Source: Nephrocerus scutellatus
Lineage: Eukaryota; Arthropoda; Insecta; Diptera; Pipunculidae
NCBI GenBank assembly: GCA_947095585.1
Contig: OX352763.1
Location: forward strand, 105,627,908 to 105,691,907
Reading direction: 5' to 3'
Length of the DNA: 64,000 nt
Shown here: in pieces, positions 33,815 through 45,146 of the stretch
How positions within the stretch are numbered: the stretch's first letter is position 1
Layout: each line of letters begins with the position of its first letter
Program-made: the position numbers and the translations under genes
Notes under the pieces: model-generated
Databases searched by the model: none
Told to the model about the DNA's origin: nothing
The model's input: the letters and a program-made list of their open reading frames with translations, nothing else

Positions 33815-34775
33815 ATTTACAATTTGGAATCAAATTCTGTTAGGGTAATTACCCCCAGCATCTCTATTGGTAAGGGTAAGAAAGGGGCGACGGGTGACAG
33901 ATAACGTGACCGATATTGACGTCGAATCTATAGCTTTCGGGCTTGCTGAGATGACCCCTAGGGGAGCTGGCGTGAAGGGGTCGCTGAAATGAAAAGTGAC
34001 AAGTAACACACCCCTAGTATCCCTATGGACGGATCTGACAAGTATGTGCAACACCTAACGTGCAATTTGCAATATGCAACACGCAATATGCTACATGCAA
34101 CGCGCTACATACAACATGCAACTCCTTACATGGGAATATACAACACTTAACTTGATAACGCAACGTGCAACATGCCACATCCAACACGCTAAATTCAATT
34201 TGCAACTCTTAACATAGAATATACAACACTAAACTTGATAATTTATATGCAACACCTAACTTGCAATATGCAACATACAAGGTGCAACGCACACTGTGCT
34301 TCATGCTACCTACATTCAACACGCATTATACAACATGCATTACGCTACACGCAATATGCTATATGTATGATGCAACATGGCATAGCTAAATGCTACATTC
34401 AACTTGCAACAGGCAGCATGCAACATGCATTATGGTACAACTTTACACATGCAACGTGCAACATGACTCATCCAACACGCTAAATTCAATTTGCAACTCT
34501 TAACATAGAATATACAACACTAAACTTGATAATTTATATGCAACACCTAACTTGCAATATGCAACATTCAAGGTGCAACGCACACTGTACTTCATGCCAC
34601 ATTCAACACGCAATATACAACATGCATTACGCTACATGCAATATGCTATATGTATGATGCAACATGTCATAGCTAAATGCTACATTCAACTTGCAACAGG
34701 CAGCATGCAACATGCATTATGGTACAACTAACTTAAAAACATGCAACGTGCAACATTCAATATGTTACACGCAAT
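33815..34775 (+). repeat. TGCAAC-rich repeat, long copy with 291-base duplication
   Basis: Leader (AATTTGGAATCAAATTCTGT, AATTACCCCCAGC, CTATTGGTAAGGGTAAGAA) as at 10585, followed by a degenerate 10-12 base TGCAACATGC-type array. Within it the segment 34160-34450 is duplicated at 34451-34742 with few differences, as shown by CCAACACGCTAAATTCAATT at 34181 and 34472 (period 291). A third start (GCAACGTGCAACATTCAATA) follows at 34743. Confidence 0.85.
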
Positions 34776-34784
34776 ATTTAGATG

Positions 34785-35232
34785 CGTGTTGCATCAATTC
34801 CAACGCTCATTCGCAATGACATTCCAACTGTCAGCTCTATAGACAAGGTCAATCTGCTTGCTTCACATTTCGCAGCTAGCTCAACGCTACCAGATGGCAC
34901 ATTGTTTCCCGCCTTTTCAAATAGCTAGAGTGATCTCAGCATTCATAGCTCTGCTGTTTCTAATGGTATTCCTGCTATATTTTTGAAGAGGTGTTCTTCA
35001 ACGTTAGCATTGCCACTGCGCAGCCATTTCTATTTCTCTTATTCTTCTGGAGTCTTCCCAAGGAATTGGAAAACAGCCTTTGTCTGTTCCTAAAAAAGGC
35101 AAACCGTCATCTTTTACTTCGTACCGACCCATTGCGCTGGTATCCATACTTTCCAAGGTCATGGAAACGCTGATCAATCGTAATCTAATGCAATGTCTTG
35201 AATCTCAGGAAATCCTTAGCGGAAAGACAAAT
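34785..35232 (+). pseudogene. Jockey-type LINE RT fragment
   Basis: Plus strand: ASIPTLIRNDIPTVSSIDKV, then a decayed SAVSNGIPAIFLKRCSSTLA, FPRNWKTAFV and TSYRPIALVSILSKVMETLI, ending LNRNLMQCLESQEIL-like. It begins at the same place in ORF2 as the copies at 41515 and 49205. Its right end is joined directly to RTE sequence at about 35236. Confidence 0.85.
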
Positions 35233-35235
35233 TAG

Positions 35236-36445
35236 GGTAATCTGGTCGCCGATCTCAAAGGCATCTTAGAGCGATGAGAAGAGCACTTTCATGAGTTGCT
35301 AAATGGCCAGCTAACTGAGGAATTGGAGGCTCTACAAAAAAAACCGAAGATAACACTATGATAGCCCCACCAATCATAGACGAAGTTAGCAGAGCGATAA
35401 AACGGCTCAAAAATAATAAGGCCCCGGGGAACAGATGGGATCCCAGCGGAACTGAGTTAAATAGGAAGCCCTGCAATACACTAAGCAATTCACGAAATAT
35501 TAGTACAAGTATGGTAGGAAGAAGCGAAGCTAGAAGACTGGCGAAGAGGCTTCCTGTGCCCCATATCGCATGATGCCGGAAATTATCTTGGTATAACCTT
35601 GTTGAGTACCGCGTATAAGATTTTCTTCTCTATCCTTCAATATACGCTAAAATCATAATTTATCCATACCAGTGTGGCTTCATCCCAGGCAAATTAACAA
35701 CTGAGCAAACTTACACCCTTAGGCAGGTGATGGAAAAATGTCTAAAGTTTCAAAACTCATTACACCATCGCATTTAAAGCCGCATAGGTAGAGAAGAACT
35801 TTATAAAGTCATGAGAGAATTCGGCATCCCAAATAAACTGACAAGTCTATGTAGGTTGACCATGACCAATATTATAAGCCAAGTACAAATATCCGGAACA
35901 CTATCAAGCCCACTCAATATCTATAATGGGCTCCGACAAGGGGATGAACTGGCCTGCGTCCTCTTAATCCTGGTGTTGGAGAATGTGATCAGAGACTCTG
36001 ACTTAACGCCGAGAGGAACAATCCTCTAAAGGGCCATTCAGATACTCACGCACACGACATCGACATACTATGCTCTTAGCCGCGTCCGAGAGAAAAGTCT
36101 TACGGAGAATTGTTGGCCCAGTATGTGAGAAAGGACGATTCCGGAGACTCTATAATGATGAGATCTACAAGCGGTACCGCGATGTGTCAACATCGTGAAG
36201 AGAATTAAGCGTGGTAGCCTCCGATGGGCAGGACACCTAGCTCGCATGAGCAAAGTGGATCCTGCTCGGAAAGTCCTTTGCGATCGGATTTATGGAACAC
36301 AACAGCGAGGCCGGACAAGCCTATGCATAGATCAGAATGGTTAGAGTTTATGGATTAAAAACTGGATAACATCGGCTCAAAATCGGGACTGGTGGAGAGA
36401 CTTTTTGCGGGAGGCCAGGACCAGACCCCGGTTGAAGAGCCAAAT
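35236..36445 (+). pseudogene. RTE-type LINE RT with decayed YADD box
   Basis: Plus strand, same family as 8030-9600. It starts in the linker (GNLVADLKGILER, stop, EEHFHELLNGQL) and continues with IIDEVSRAIKRLKNNKAPG, a damaged middle, FGIPNKLTSLCRLTMTNIIS and NGLRQGDELACVLL at 35928-35968. The catalytic box, expected as YADD, reads HAHD at about 36047-36058, so the first catalytic Asp is gone. A deletion then leads to the C-terminal ERKVLRRIVGPVCE and FRRLYNDEIYKR. The tail is broken by frameshifts and ends where a CACACG repeat starts. Confidence 0.88.
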
Positions 36446-36454
36446 ATGATGCTG

Positions 36455-37135
36455 GTGATTATTTGGTAATAACCGCCAAATTATCTTTTTTGAGGTGGGG
36501 CCTATTCCAGAGATTAACCAATTTTCTATACATCACACGAGGCACACGAGACTCGCGATATTTATCACACGCATGATCTTAGAAATTTCCCTGGACACTG
36601 AGCTGCTCTCTAGGTTGAGTAAAAGGTGGTTAAGAAGGACCGCAAATAAGTCGACGTAGTTCGTGGCTATTCCAAATATTAGCCCATTTTCCACGCATCG
36701 TACGCGCCACACGCCAATTGTAACACGTTCCACGGCCACTCAGTCCTTATATTGTTACATTGTACGAGTATTATTTGGTAATAACCGCCAAATTATATTT
36801 TTTTGAGGTGGGGCCTATTCCAAAGTCTAACCCAATTTTTACGCATCACACGCACCAGACGTGACTCGCGGGATCTTAGAAATGTTCCTACTTAGACTCT
36901 GACCTGCTCACAAAACTTCAGCTCTCTAGGTTGTGTACAAGGAGGACTGCAAATAAGTCGAAGCATGTCGGGGCTATTCTAAAGATTAGCTCATTTTCCA
37001 CCCACGCGAATTGTGACACGAGTCATACGCGGGAAATTAGAAACTGGAGTTAAGCTACTCAAAAACTTTCAGCTCTCTAGATCGTGTGGAAGGAAAACGA
37101 ACCTCAAATAACTCGAAAAAACTGCGACAGACAGG
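36455..37135 (+). repeat. CACACG-type tandem repeat array
   Basis: Unit about 312 bases, starting ATTATTTGGTAATAACCGCC at 36458 and again at 36770. It includes GAGGTGGGGCCTATTCCA, CACACGNGCCACACGNGAC-type words, GAAATNTTCC, CTCTCTAGGTNGTG and AAGGNGGNNNNAAGGAC. A half unit follows to about 37135. Related arrays lie at 48700-49140 and 49745-50160, and the CACACGCG words resemble those in the foldback arms. Confidence 0.8.
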
Positions 37136-37170
37136 AAAGACAGGAAAATAAAAGTTTTTAAACGTAATAT

Positions 37171-37978
37171 TCGTCGCTCCATGTTAAGACTGGTAGGCCA
37201 AGTATATCACAAGAGCCTCCATTAAAATATGCCGAGCAAATAATGCTTAGCATTTTACAAGGGAACGGTGGAATGGGGAGATCTGCGAGTATTTCACAAG
37301 ACAGATCTGGGAACTAGGGACTATTGTAATTTGTTCGTCGCTCCATGTTAAGACTGGTAGGCCGAGTATTTCACAAGAGCCTCCATTAAAATATGCCGAG
37401 CAAATAATGCTTAGCATTTTACAAGGGAACGGTGGAATGGGGAGATCTGCGAGTATTTCACAAGACAGATCTGGGAACTAGGGACTATTGTAATTTGTTC
37501 ATCGCTCCATGTTAAGACTGGTAGGCCGAGTATTTCACAAGAGCCTCCATTAAAATATGCCGAGCAAATAATGCTTAGCATTTTACAAGGGAACGGTGGA
37601 ATGGGGAGATCTGCGAGTATTTCACAAGACAGATCTGGGAACTAGGGACTATTGTAATTTGTTCATGGCTCCATGTTAAGACTGGTAGGCCGAGTATTTC
37701 ACAAGAGCCTCCATTAAAATATGCCGAGCAAATAATGCTTAGCATTTTACAAGGGAACGGTGGAATGGGGAGATCTGCGAGTATTTCACAAGACAGATCT
37801 GGGAACTAGGGACTATTGTAATTTGTTCGTCGCTCCATGTTAAGACTGGTAGGCCGAGTATTTCACAAGAGCCTCCATTAAAATATGCCGAGCAAATAAT
37901 GCTTAGCATTTTACAAGGGAACGGTGGAATGGGGAGATCTGCGAGTATTTCACAAGACAGATCTTGGAACTAGGGACT
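37171..37978 (+). repeat. Five near-identical 164-bp tandem repeats
   Basis: Repeat starts (TCGTCGCTCCATGTTAAGAC or close) are at 37171, 37335, 37499, 37663 and 37827, exactly 164 bases apart. The last unit stops at about 37978, short by about 12 bases. Copies differ by only a few bases (TCGTCG/TCATCG/TCATGG at the start, TGGGA/TTGGA near the end). I do not recognise the unit. The high similarity means recent amplification or homogenisation. Confidence 0.95.
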
Positions 37979-40574
37979 CCAACAACAAATAAACCATTTA
38001 TTTCGATAAAGTGAGTTTCGAGACTGACCTGAATATTTTGAAACTGATAACATGTTTTAAAAGAAATTTAAATGGTTTCTGGGCATTTCTTTGAGGCTAA
38101 CTTTGCAGTTTGCAGGATCAAAATACATTTTTTTTTCAAAAGCGAGTTTTGTTTCTTTACCACTTATTTATCGCATCCCAGAAAATTGTTCGTCAGGCGA
38201 ATAAGAAAGGATCTAAGCAGATTTACTGACTGATGGGTTTTGCGGAGCAAATGGAAAATAATGAGAGGAGAGGAAGACTGAACACCCGTTCGACTTTCCA
38301 ATTGACGCCTAATTCGTGCTGCAAGATAAGACAATAAATAAATGTTGGTTACTTATCCTTTAAAGTTGCACCTGCATCCATATCCCTAATATCCATTCTT
38401 CGAGTATAACAAATACAAAAGAACTGCACCCTCGTTATATGGACAATCAAAATATTTCATCTGACCATATATATACACAAATAACGCCCACCTTATCCTC
38501 TCAACGTGGACGCTGGACACGTTTATTACACCATACACATCGGACAAATGAAAGTCAACCCGCCAACCGTGACAAATGTAAGTACGCAAGTGCGTGCGAG
38601 CGCAACGCATCCAACGCAACCAAATCAAATCGAAATTAGATCCATTCCAACAATCCGCATGTCCTTACAAATATTTAATTTGCACAAACTGTAACGAAGT
38701 GGATTTAAAACTGCGCGGTGGTAGCGAGCGGGGCTGTGAGTATCGCACATCGTCACAAAATAGATGCTGCGCATCATCACAGACAACCCGCAGCATTAGA
38801 TACGGATCATTTTCGTAAATCGTCATTTTTCGAGCGAAGGATACAAAGTGCTGTTGTTGTTGTTGTTTTTCTTGTTGATGTTGTTGCTTTTATTATTATT
38901 GGTGCTGTTTGTCGGTGCGGCAATCGCAAATCCACATCTCACCCACAATTGTCGAATAAAGTCGTCGTCGTCCTTAACTTTCTGAGGAGGGTGACACACA
39001 CTTGTGTGTCATGTCTGTATGTTCTTCGTCCTGCGTGTACATGTTGCTCTATGTTTATAACAAATGACATTGTCCTTCGATATATTAATATCGAGAGATA
39101 AGAAGGATCAAAACAAATAAAGAGGAGGAGCAGCACAGCATTCGTAGTGTAATTCGCATTTTTATATTTTTATGTGACTCTTGTGTAAGGATGACAAGAT
39201 TTATGGCTTATATGTAATTGTTTGCGGTGTGGTGGGGTGGTGCGGTGCGGATTCTCAGATGTCACAGATATGGCAGGACATCGCAATGGACAACTACGAT
39301 TAATAACAGGAGACACTGTGAGTGTCCGAACAGACGGATTTCTAGTTGAGGGAGAGAAATTCGGGTGAGTAGAGCGAATTTTAAAATCCTTCAAATATTT
39401 ACAGGATAGAACAAAGGTCCATTTCGTGATATCTCCAATCCTCTTCTCCTCAAGATGCGATGTGCAATCACAGATTAGAAGCCACCAAGCCACTTTATCA
39501 TTGGCATCGGATTTATGGGAAAAATGGAAATAAAATAAAAGCGAGATTGAGACTTTTATCCTCACGTACACGCACAAAAACACATGCACCGGCACACACA
39601 CACACACACACTTCCATCCATCCATCGCAACAACAGTCAGACACTGAACGAGAACGAGTCATTTGCGGCATTTGCATAAATGAGCTGGCAAGGCTCCATA
39701 AACAAATGGAAAACACGATAAGGGTGTGCGTAACTTGTAACTCGTAACTCAATCCGCTACCATCGCAGCCACAGCGGAATTTCATTTAATTTTATTTTAT
39801 TGGATTTCGCCTGCAAAGTAAATTGTCATTTACTGCTTTTGGTAGCAAATTTAAATCTACAGAAAAAACAACAACAACAACAACAACAAACAGCCGCACT
39901 ATACATACTTGGCGTCCCCCCGTGGCCGCATATCTACGCTAATTTGCCGCACACCACAGTTGTTGTTGTTTTTGTTGTAAGTTAATACCCGCAGTGGGAA
40001 TTGGAATAATTAGCGAATCGATTCGCATCTTGATTCGGCTTGGAGGGGGTTAATGAAATGAATTATTTAAAGTGTGGACATGACTTTTACACGAAACTAG
40101 CAACTTATCACCAATGTGTGGTCTAATAAATATAATTAAGTAACTTATGTGCATTGTGCATAAGTAGATTATCCAAAAATAATAAGGACAGTTGAGAACT
40201 GACCAACCTCTACCTTACCATCCAAGTGGAGTCAAGTATATGGAATGAATTAAATGAAAATCGTTAACTCTGGGAATTTGAAAATTCCAAAACTTCGACT
40301 CAATATTAAAACAACAGCAATATTTCGGTTAATTTATATGGGAGGTGGAAGACATCAATGTCGTACTGAACTCAAAAAATTGTCAAATTGTCAGCTGTAA
40401 CGAGCGCACTGAACACAACTGATCAGAAATTGTGATTGGTTTTACTGGAAAACAACCACAAAATAGCCCCAATCGTAAAGCATACAGTGCACCAGCGCAC
40501 ACAGAACAAAGTCGCAATAGTAAGGCGTGATCTGAAGCCGCTGTATGGCATGATTATTAAAACAAATTTTTATG
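37979..40574. other. Gene-free stretch with microsatellites
   Basis: No LINE signature and no recognised gene. Short repeats include (TTG)n at 38850-38890, (AC)n at 39593-39610, (AAC)n at 39866-39889 and (TTG)n at 39959-39978. This is the longest stretch without recognisable transposon sequence in the right half, so unique or regulatory DNA may lie here. Confidence 0.5.
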
Positions 40575-41106
40575 GGAGCGCTCCGATATCGCGGCCCGAT
40601 CACTACCAAATTTAAATAAAAAGTGTTCTCACCGGAAATTCACATGTGTGCAGGGTTTCAATTAACTCGGGCTTGGGAAGTGGGTTAAAAATTGATCGCA
40701 AGATTACACGACAAACAGACAAACAGACAAACAGACAATCAGACAAACAGACAAACAGACAAACAGACAAATAGACAAACAGACAAACAGACAAACAAAC
40801 AGACAAACAGACTAACAGACTAACAGACTAACAGACTAACAGACTAACATACAAACAGACAAACAGACAATCAGACAAATAGACAATCAGACAAACAGAC
40901 AAACAGAAAAACAGACAAACAGACAAACAGACAAACAGACAAACAGACAAATAGACAAACAGACAAATAGACAAATAGACAAACAGACAAGCAGACTAAC
41001 AGACAAACAGACAAACAGACAAACAGACAAACAGACTAACAGACAAACAGACTAACAGACAAACAGACAAACACACGAGAATGCGAAGTTAATATAGAGA
41101 AATTAA
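40575..41106 (+). mobile_element. TMT-family repeat, copy C
   Basis: One module (AAAAAGTGTTCTCACCGGAA, TTCACATGTGTGCAGGGTTT, GGGAAGTGGGTTAAAAATTG, ATCGCAAGATTACACGAC), then a long 8-mer array at 40711-41074, then the tail GCGAAGTTAATATAGAGAAA and TTAAAAAG. An RT fragment follows directly. Confidence 0.8.
40711..41074 (+). repeat. (CAGACAAA)n array in TMT copy C
   Basis: About 45 units of CAGACAAA with CAGACTAA, CAGACAAT and TAGACAAA variants. The CAGACTAA variant occurs in a local run of five at about 40806-40848 and again near 41030, showing local spread of one variant. Confidence 0.95.
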
Positions 41107-41119
41107 AAAGGAACGTCAA

Positions 41120-41512
41120 CCAACTTAATATGCTATATCCGCTGCAATCGGGTTTTAGTAAATGTTTTCGCTGTATTACAGCCATGCTTAATTTTACCGA
41201 TGACATCCGACAGAATCTTGTCGCGGATGAAATGTCTATTATGAATCTTCTCAACTTTTCGAAGGCTTTTCCCTGCCAACTACGAGCTACTGATATAAGC
41301 AAGCTCAATCGTAGTTTTTCTCTGATTGCCAATTAATTTGTTTTGAGCTATCTGACTAATCGACTACTACAATTCTCAAATGTCTACTTTTCGAAAGTAC
41401 CACAAGGATCAGTACTCGGCCCAATTTTGTTTTCGTCTTTTATAAATAACCTCACTGCCGTTATTTATAATTGTAGCTATAACTTATATACATATATATA
41501 TATATATATATA
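41120..41512 (+). pseudogene. LINE RT fragment ending in a TA microsatellite
   Basis: Plus strand: LQSGFSKCFRCITAMLNFTD, MSIMNLLNFSKAF and FVLSYLTNRLLQFSNVYFSK, then VPQGSVLGPILFSSFINNL and CSYNLYTY. The expected YADD would come at NLY.DD, but there a (TA)n run (41489-41512) replaces it and the sequence switches to a Jockey fragment. The subfamily differs from the other RTs here. Confidence 0.8.
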
Positions 41513-41514
41513 CA

Positions 41515-43245
41515 GCCTCGTCGTTGATTCCAACGCTCATTTATAATGACATTCCAGTTGTCAGCTCTAAGGACAAGGCCAATCTGTTTCCTGCGAATTT
41601 TGCAGATAGCTCCACGTTTCCAGATTGTGCATTTCTACCTCCTGCACCTACCAGTATTGATCACTATGTGAGACAGATCTTCACTCGTATTCGTGCAGTT
41701 GCTAGAGTTTTAAACGATCTCAATACTCACAATTCCGCTGGACAAGATGGTATTTCCCCACTAGTTCTGAAGAGGTGTTCTTCCAAGCTGGCATTACCAT
41801 TGCGTAACCTTTTCCATCTATCCTATTTTTATAGACTCTTCCCGAGTAATTGGAAAACAGCGTTTGGCCAGCCCATACCCAAAAACGGTGAGCCGTCGTC
41901 TCCTTCTTCGTACCGAACCATAGCACTTACTTCCATTCTTTCCAAGGTCATGGAAACGTTGATCAGTTTTCATCTTACGAAATATCTTGAAACCAAAGAA
42001 ATCCTTGTGACCGGCAGTACGGATTTCGTGGGCAACGTTCCACTGGAGATTTGATGGTATATCTTACCGAAAAGTGGAACCGGTCTTTGCATCAATTTGG
42101 TGAAAGCAAAGATGTTGCACTCGATATTTCCAAGGCATTTGGCCGATTTTGGCATCAAGCTTTTTTGTCCAAAATGTGTGCTATTGGAGTCGATGAAAAA
42201 CTGCTTCATTGGATTGAAAGCTACCTTTTTGACTGCTTCAAGTTGTATTGAATGGTTTCAACTCTTAAGTATATCACATAAATACTGGAGTTCCTCAGGG
42301 CTCTGTTTTGTCCCCGACACTCTTTCTCATTTTTATTAATGATCTCTTATCTGTGACTTCTAAACCAATTCTCTCTTTCGCTGACGACACCACTCTCAGC
42401 TTCATATAAAGTTTGAGAAACATGTCTCCACTTCTCATGTGGAACTCAAACAACTACGTATGTTAAGCACGTTATATTATAACCTGGACAGCATAAATTG
42501 GGGAGAAAAAAATCGAGTAGAATTTAACGCTTCCAAAACCCAATGATGTCTCTTGTCATCCAAGCGAATCTTAAATTCAATGCCATTATCCATGAGTGGC
42601 ACTTGCATCGAGGAAACTGGAAAAGTCGCAATTCTCGGTATGCGTTAATGACAAGCTTAGTTGGAATGACCACATATTCACCGTCGTTAAAAAAGCTGTG
42701 AAATGTTTAGGTTTTCTAGCCCGGTGCAAGAAATATTTCACTACCTCTGATCTGGCAACTATCTACAAGGCTTTTATTCGCCCTAAACTTGAGTACAATT
42801 GTCATCTTTGGTCTGGTGCGCCTAAAACTACCTTGCATCAGCTAGATAGAATTCAAAACCGTGCGATAAAACATATCGGTGACGAAAACATTGCGAAATC
42901 AATAGATTCGCTTGAACACCGCAGGAACGTTTCCTGCTTGTCACTGTTTTATCGTTTCTTCAACCTTCATGCTTAAGGGTAATAGCCAGTTGCATGCCAC
43001 CTATCCTTGAATTCAACCGCATTTAAATGCTCATCAGAGTACCCTTAAGCCCATCTTCGGACATACAGTTGAGTTCAGGGATTCGTTCTTTAGCCGTACA
43101 ACACGTATGTGGAATACTCTGCCAAGCTCTGTCTTTTCACATCTCTATGATCCACAGGCAGTCAAGGCAGATGCTCATAGACATCTCCTCTTTTCTCCTC
43201 CTTTTCCATAACGCTCAAGCTGGGCCAAGCATATATAGCCGATAG
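41515..43245 (+). pseudogene. Jockey-type LINE ORF2, RT to C-terminus
   Basis: Plus strand. Starts SSLIPTLIYNDIPVVSSKDK, then NSAGQDGISPLVLKRCSSKL, SSYRTIALTSILSKVMETLI, a frameshift, VALDISKAFGRFWHQAF, TGVPQGSVLSPTLF (other frame) and the catalytic LSFADDTTLSF at about 42375. After damage, VNDKLSWNDHIFTVVKKAVK, FTTSDLATIYKAFIRPKLEY and SLEHRRNVSCLSLFYRFF follow. The C-terminal part ends AGPSIYSR at about 43245. It is the most complete copy of this Jockey family in the window, but has about six frame breaks. Confidence 0.9.
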
Positions 43246-43250
43246 CTTAG

Positions 43251-43520
43251 TGCAGGCAAGAAACTCTTCAGTTTAGAGACAATCGTCGTTGGGAGGAGTT
43301 CCTCTACTGTGATTCTGTCCACGGTCGCCGAAAAGCGATGCTGTGCAATCAGATGAAGAACAAGACTCGCTCCATTGACAGCGATGCGACGCGCATGATT
43401 GCAGTACTAACAGAGGTGGAAGACAGTCTTCAGGCAAATGCGCACCAGCTCAGTGCGAACCCATTTACGCGTGAGCGTATTATAAAAAAAAGAGAAAAGA
43501 GAGAAGGTGGAGAAACTTAG
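43251..43520 (+). CDS. Unrecognised 89-codon frame with coding-like composition
   Basis: Open from 43251 to the stop at 43518-43520, with an internal ATG at 43338. The residues are well mixed and hydrophilic (RDNRRWEEFLYCDSVHGRRK, TRMIAVLTEVEDSLQANAHQ, ANPFTRERIIKK) and unlike the LINE proteins nearby. After the stop another frame reads KHSNKDL and KKKSFTGKAGPKVY, as if the protein continued past a frameshift to about 43625. AATAAA occurs at 43533. This may be a host exon, a processed copy of a host mRNA, or the 3' part of the Jockey element. I do not recognise the protein. Confidence 0.35.
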   Translation, partial: CRQETLQFRDNRRWEEFLYCDSVHGRRKAMLCNQMKNKTRSIDSDATRMIAVLTEVEDSLQANAHQLSANPFTRERIIKKREKREGGET

Positions 43521-43875
43521 AGAAAAGCATAGCAATAAAGATCTTTAAAAAGAAGTGATCCAAAAGAAGAAGAGTTTCACAGGAAAAGCGGGCCCAAAGG
43601 TATATGCGGCCAAAAATAAATTTCAAATATAATATTTCGAAAAAATTCGTTGTAGAAGAGATTCAAATAAAAAGGAGAATGGGATTCAAACAGTATACAA
43701 GCGATTCTTCATGATTATGATATTTTGCTTTACAGCTGGGGTCCGGTCATGGACTCCCGCTATCTCCACCGTTTGTTTCTAATTTCGATCAGATGTCATC
43801 CAGTATCGTATGCAGTAAAGAAATTTTAGCAATTTTGTCAAAACTACAACAAGAAACATGACACGTATGGAGCTT

Positions 43876-45146
43876 TCTTCTCATTCTCATTCTCACTCTC
43901 ATTCTCATTGTCATTGTCATTCTCATTCTCATTTTCATTCTCATTCTCATTCTCATTCTCATTCTCATTCTCATTCTCATTCTCGTTCTCATTCTCATTC
44001 TCATTCTCATTCTCATTTTCATTCTCATTCTCATTCTCATTCTCATTCTCATTTTCATTCTCATTCTCATTCTCATTTTCATGTTCATTCTCATTCTCAT
44101 TTTCATTTTCATTCTTATTCTCATTCTCATTTTCATGTTCATTCTCACTCTCATTCTCATTCTCATTCTCATTCTCATTCTCATTTTCATTCTCATTCTC
44201 ATTCTCATTCTCATTCTCATTCTCATTCTCATTCTCATTCTCATTCTCATTTTCATTCTCATTCTCATTCTCATTGTCATTGTCATTGTCATTGTCATTG
44301 TCATTGTCATTCTCATTCTCATTCTCATTCTCATTCTCATTTTCATTCTCATTCTCATTCTCATTCTCATTCTCATTCTCATTCTCATTCTCATTCGCAT
44401 TCTCATTCTCATTCTCATTGTCATTGTCATTGTCATTGTCATTGTCATTGTCATTCTCATTCTCATTCTCATTCTCATTCTCATTCTCATTGTCATTGTC
44501 ATTGTCATTGTCATTGTCATTCTCATTCTCATTCTCATTCTCATTCTCATTCTCATTCTCATTCTCATTTTCATTCTCATTCTCATTCTCATTCTCATTC
44601 TCATTCGCATTCTCATTCTCATTCTCATTGTCATTGTCATTGTCATTGTCATTGTCATTCTCATTCTCATTCTCATTCTCATTCTCATTGTCATTGTCAT
44701 TGTCATTGTCATTCTCATTCTCATTCTCATTCTCATTCTCATTCTCATTGTCATTGTCATTGTCATTGTCATTGTCATTCTCATTCTCATTCTCATTCTC
44801 ATTCTCATTCTCATTCTCATTCTCATTCTCATTCTCATTCTCATTCTCATTCTCATTTTCATTCTCATTCTCATTCTCATTCTCATTCTCATTCTCATTG
44901 TCATTGTCATTGTCATTGTCATTGTCATTCTCATTCTCATTCTCATTCTCATTCTCATTCTCATTCTCATTCTCATTCTCATTCTCATTCTCATTCTCAT
45001 TCTCATTCTCATTCTCATTTTCATTCTCATTCTCATTCTCATTCTCATTCTCATTCTCATTTTCATTCACATTCTCATTCTCATTCTCATTCTCATTCTC
45101 ATTCTCATTCTCATTCTCATTCTCATTCTTATTATCATTTTTATTC
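43876..45146. repeat. 1.27-kb hexamer satellite (CATTCT)n with CATTGT blocks
   Basis: Over 200 hexamers, nearly all in one register. The main unit is CATTCT, with clusters of 4-6 CATTGT units (near 44273, 44420, 44490, 44635, 44690, 44750, 44900) and scattered CATTTT, CATTCG and CATGTT variants. CATTGT clusters recur at intervals of about 60-150 bases, which suggests a higher-order structure. Because the unit is six bases and lacks stops in most frames, several frames of 360-435 codons stay open on both strands (Ser-His, Ser-Phe, Ile-Leu, Met-Arg, Asn-Glu dipeptides). These are by-products, not genes. Confidence 0.97.

Noticed and set aside
39170..39625. A 151-codon minus-strand frame as a host gene
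   Set aside because: It overlaps other open frames and an AC microsatellite, and shows no recognisable domain or splice context.
40711..41074. A CRISPR-like array
   Set aside because: The unit is 8 bases without spacers, and the context is a eukaryotic repeat.
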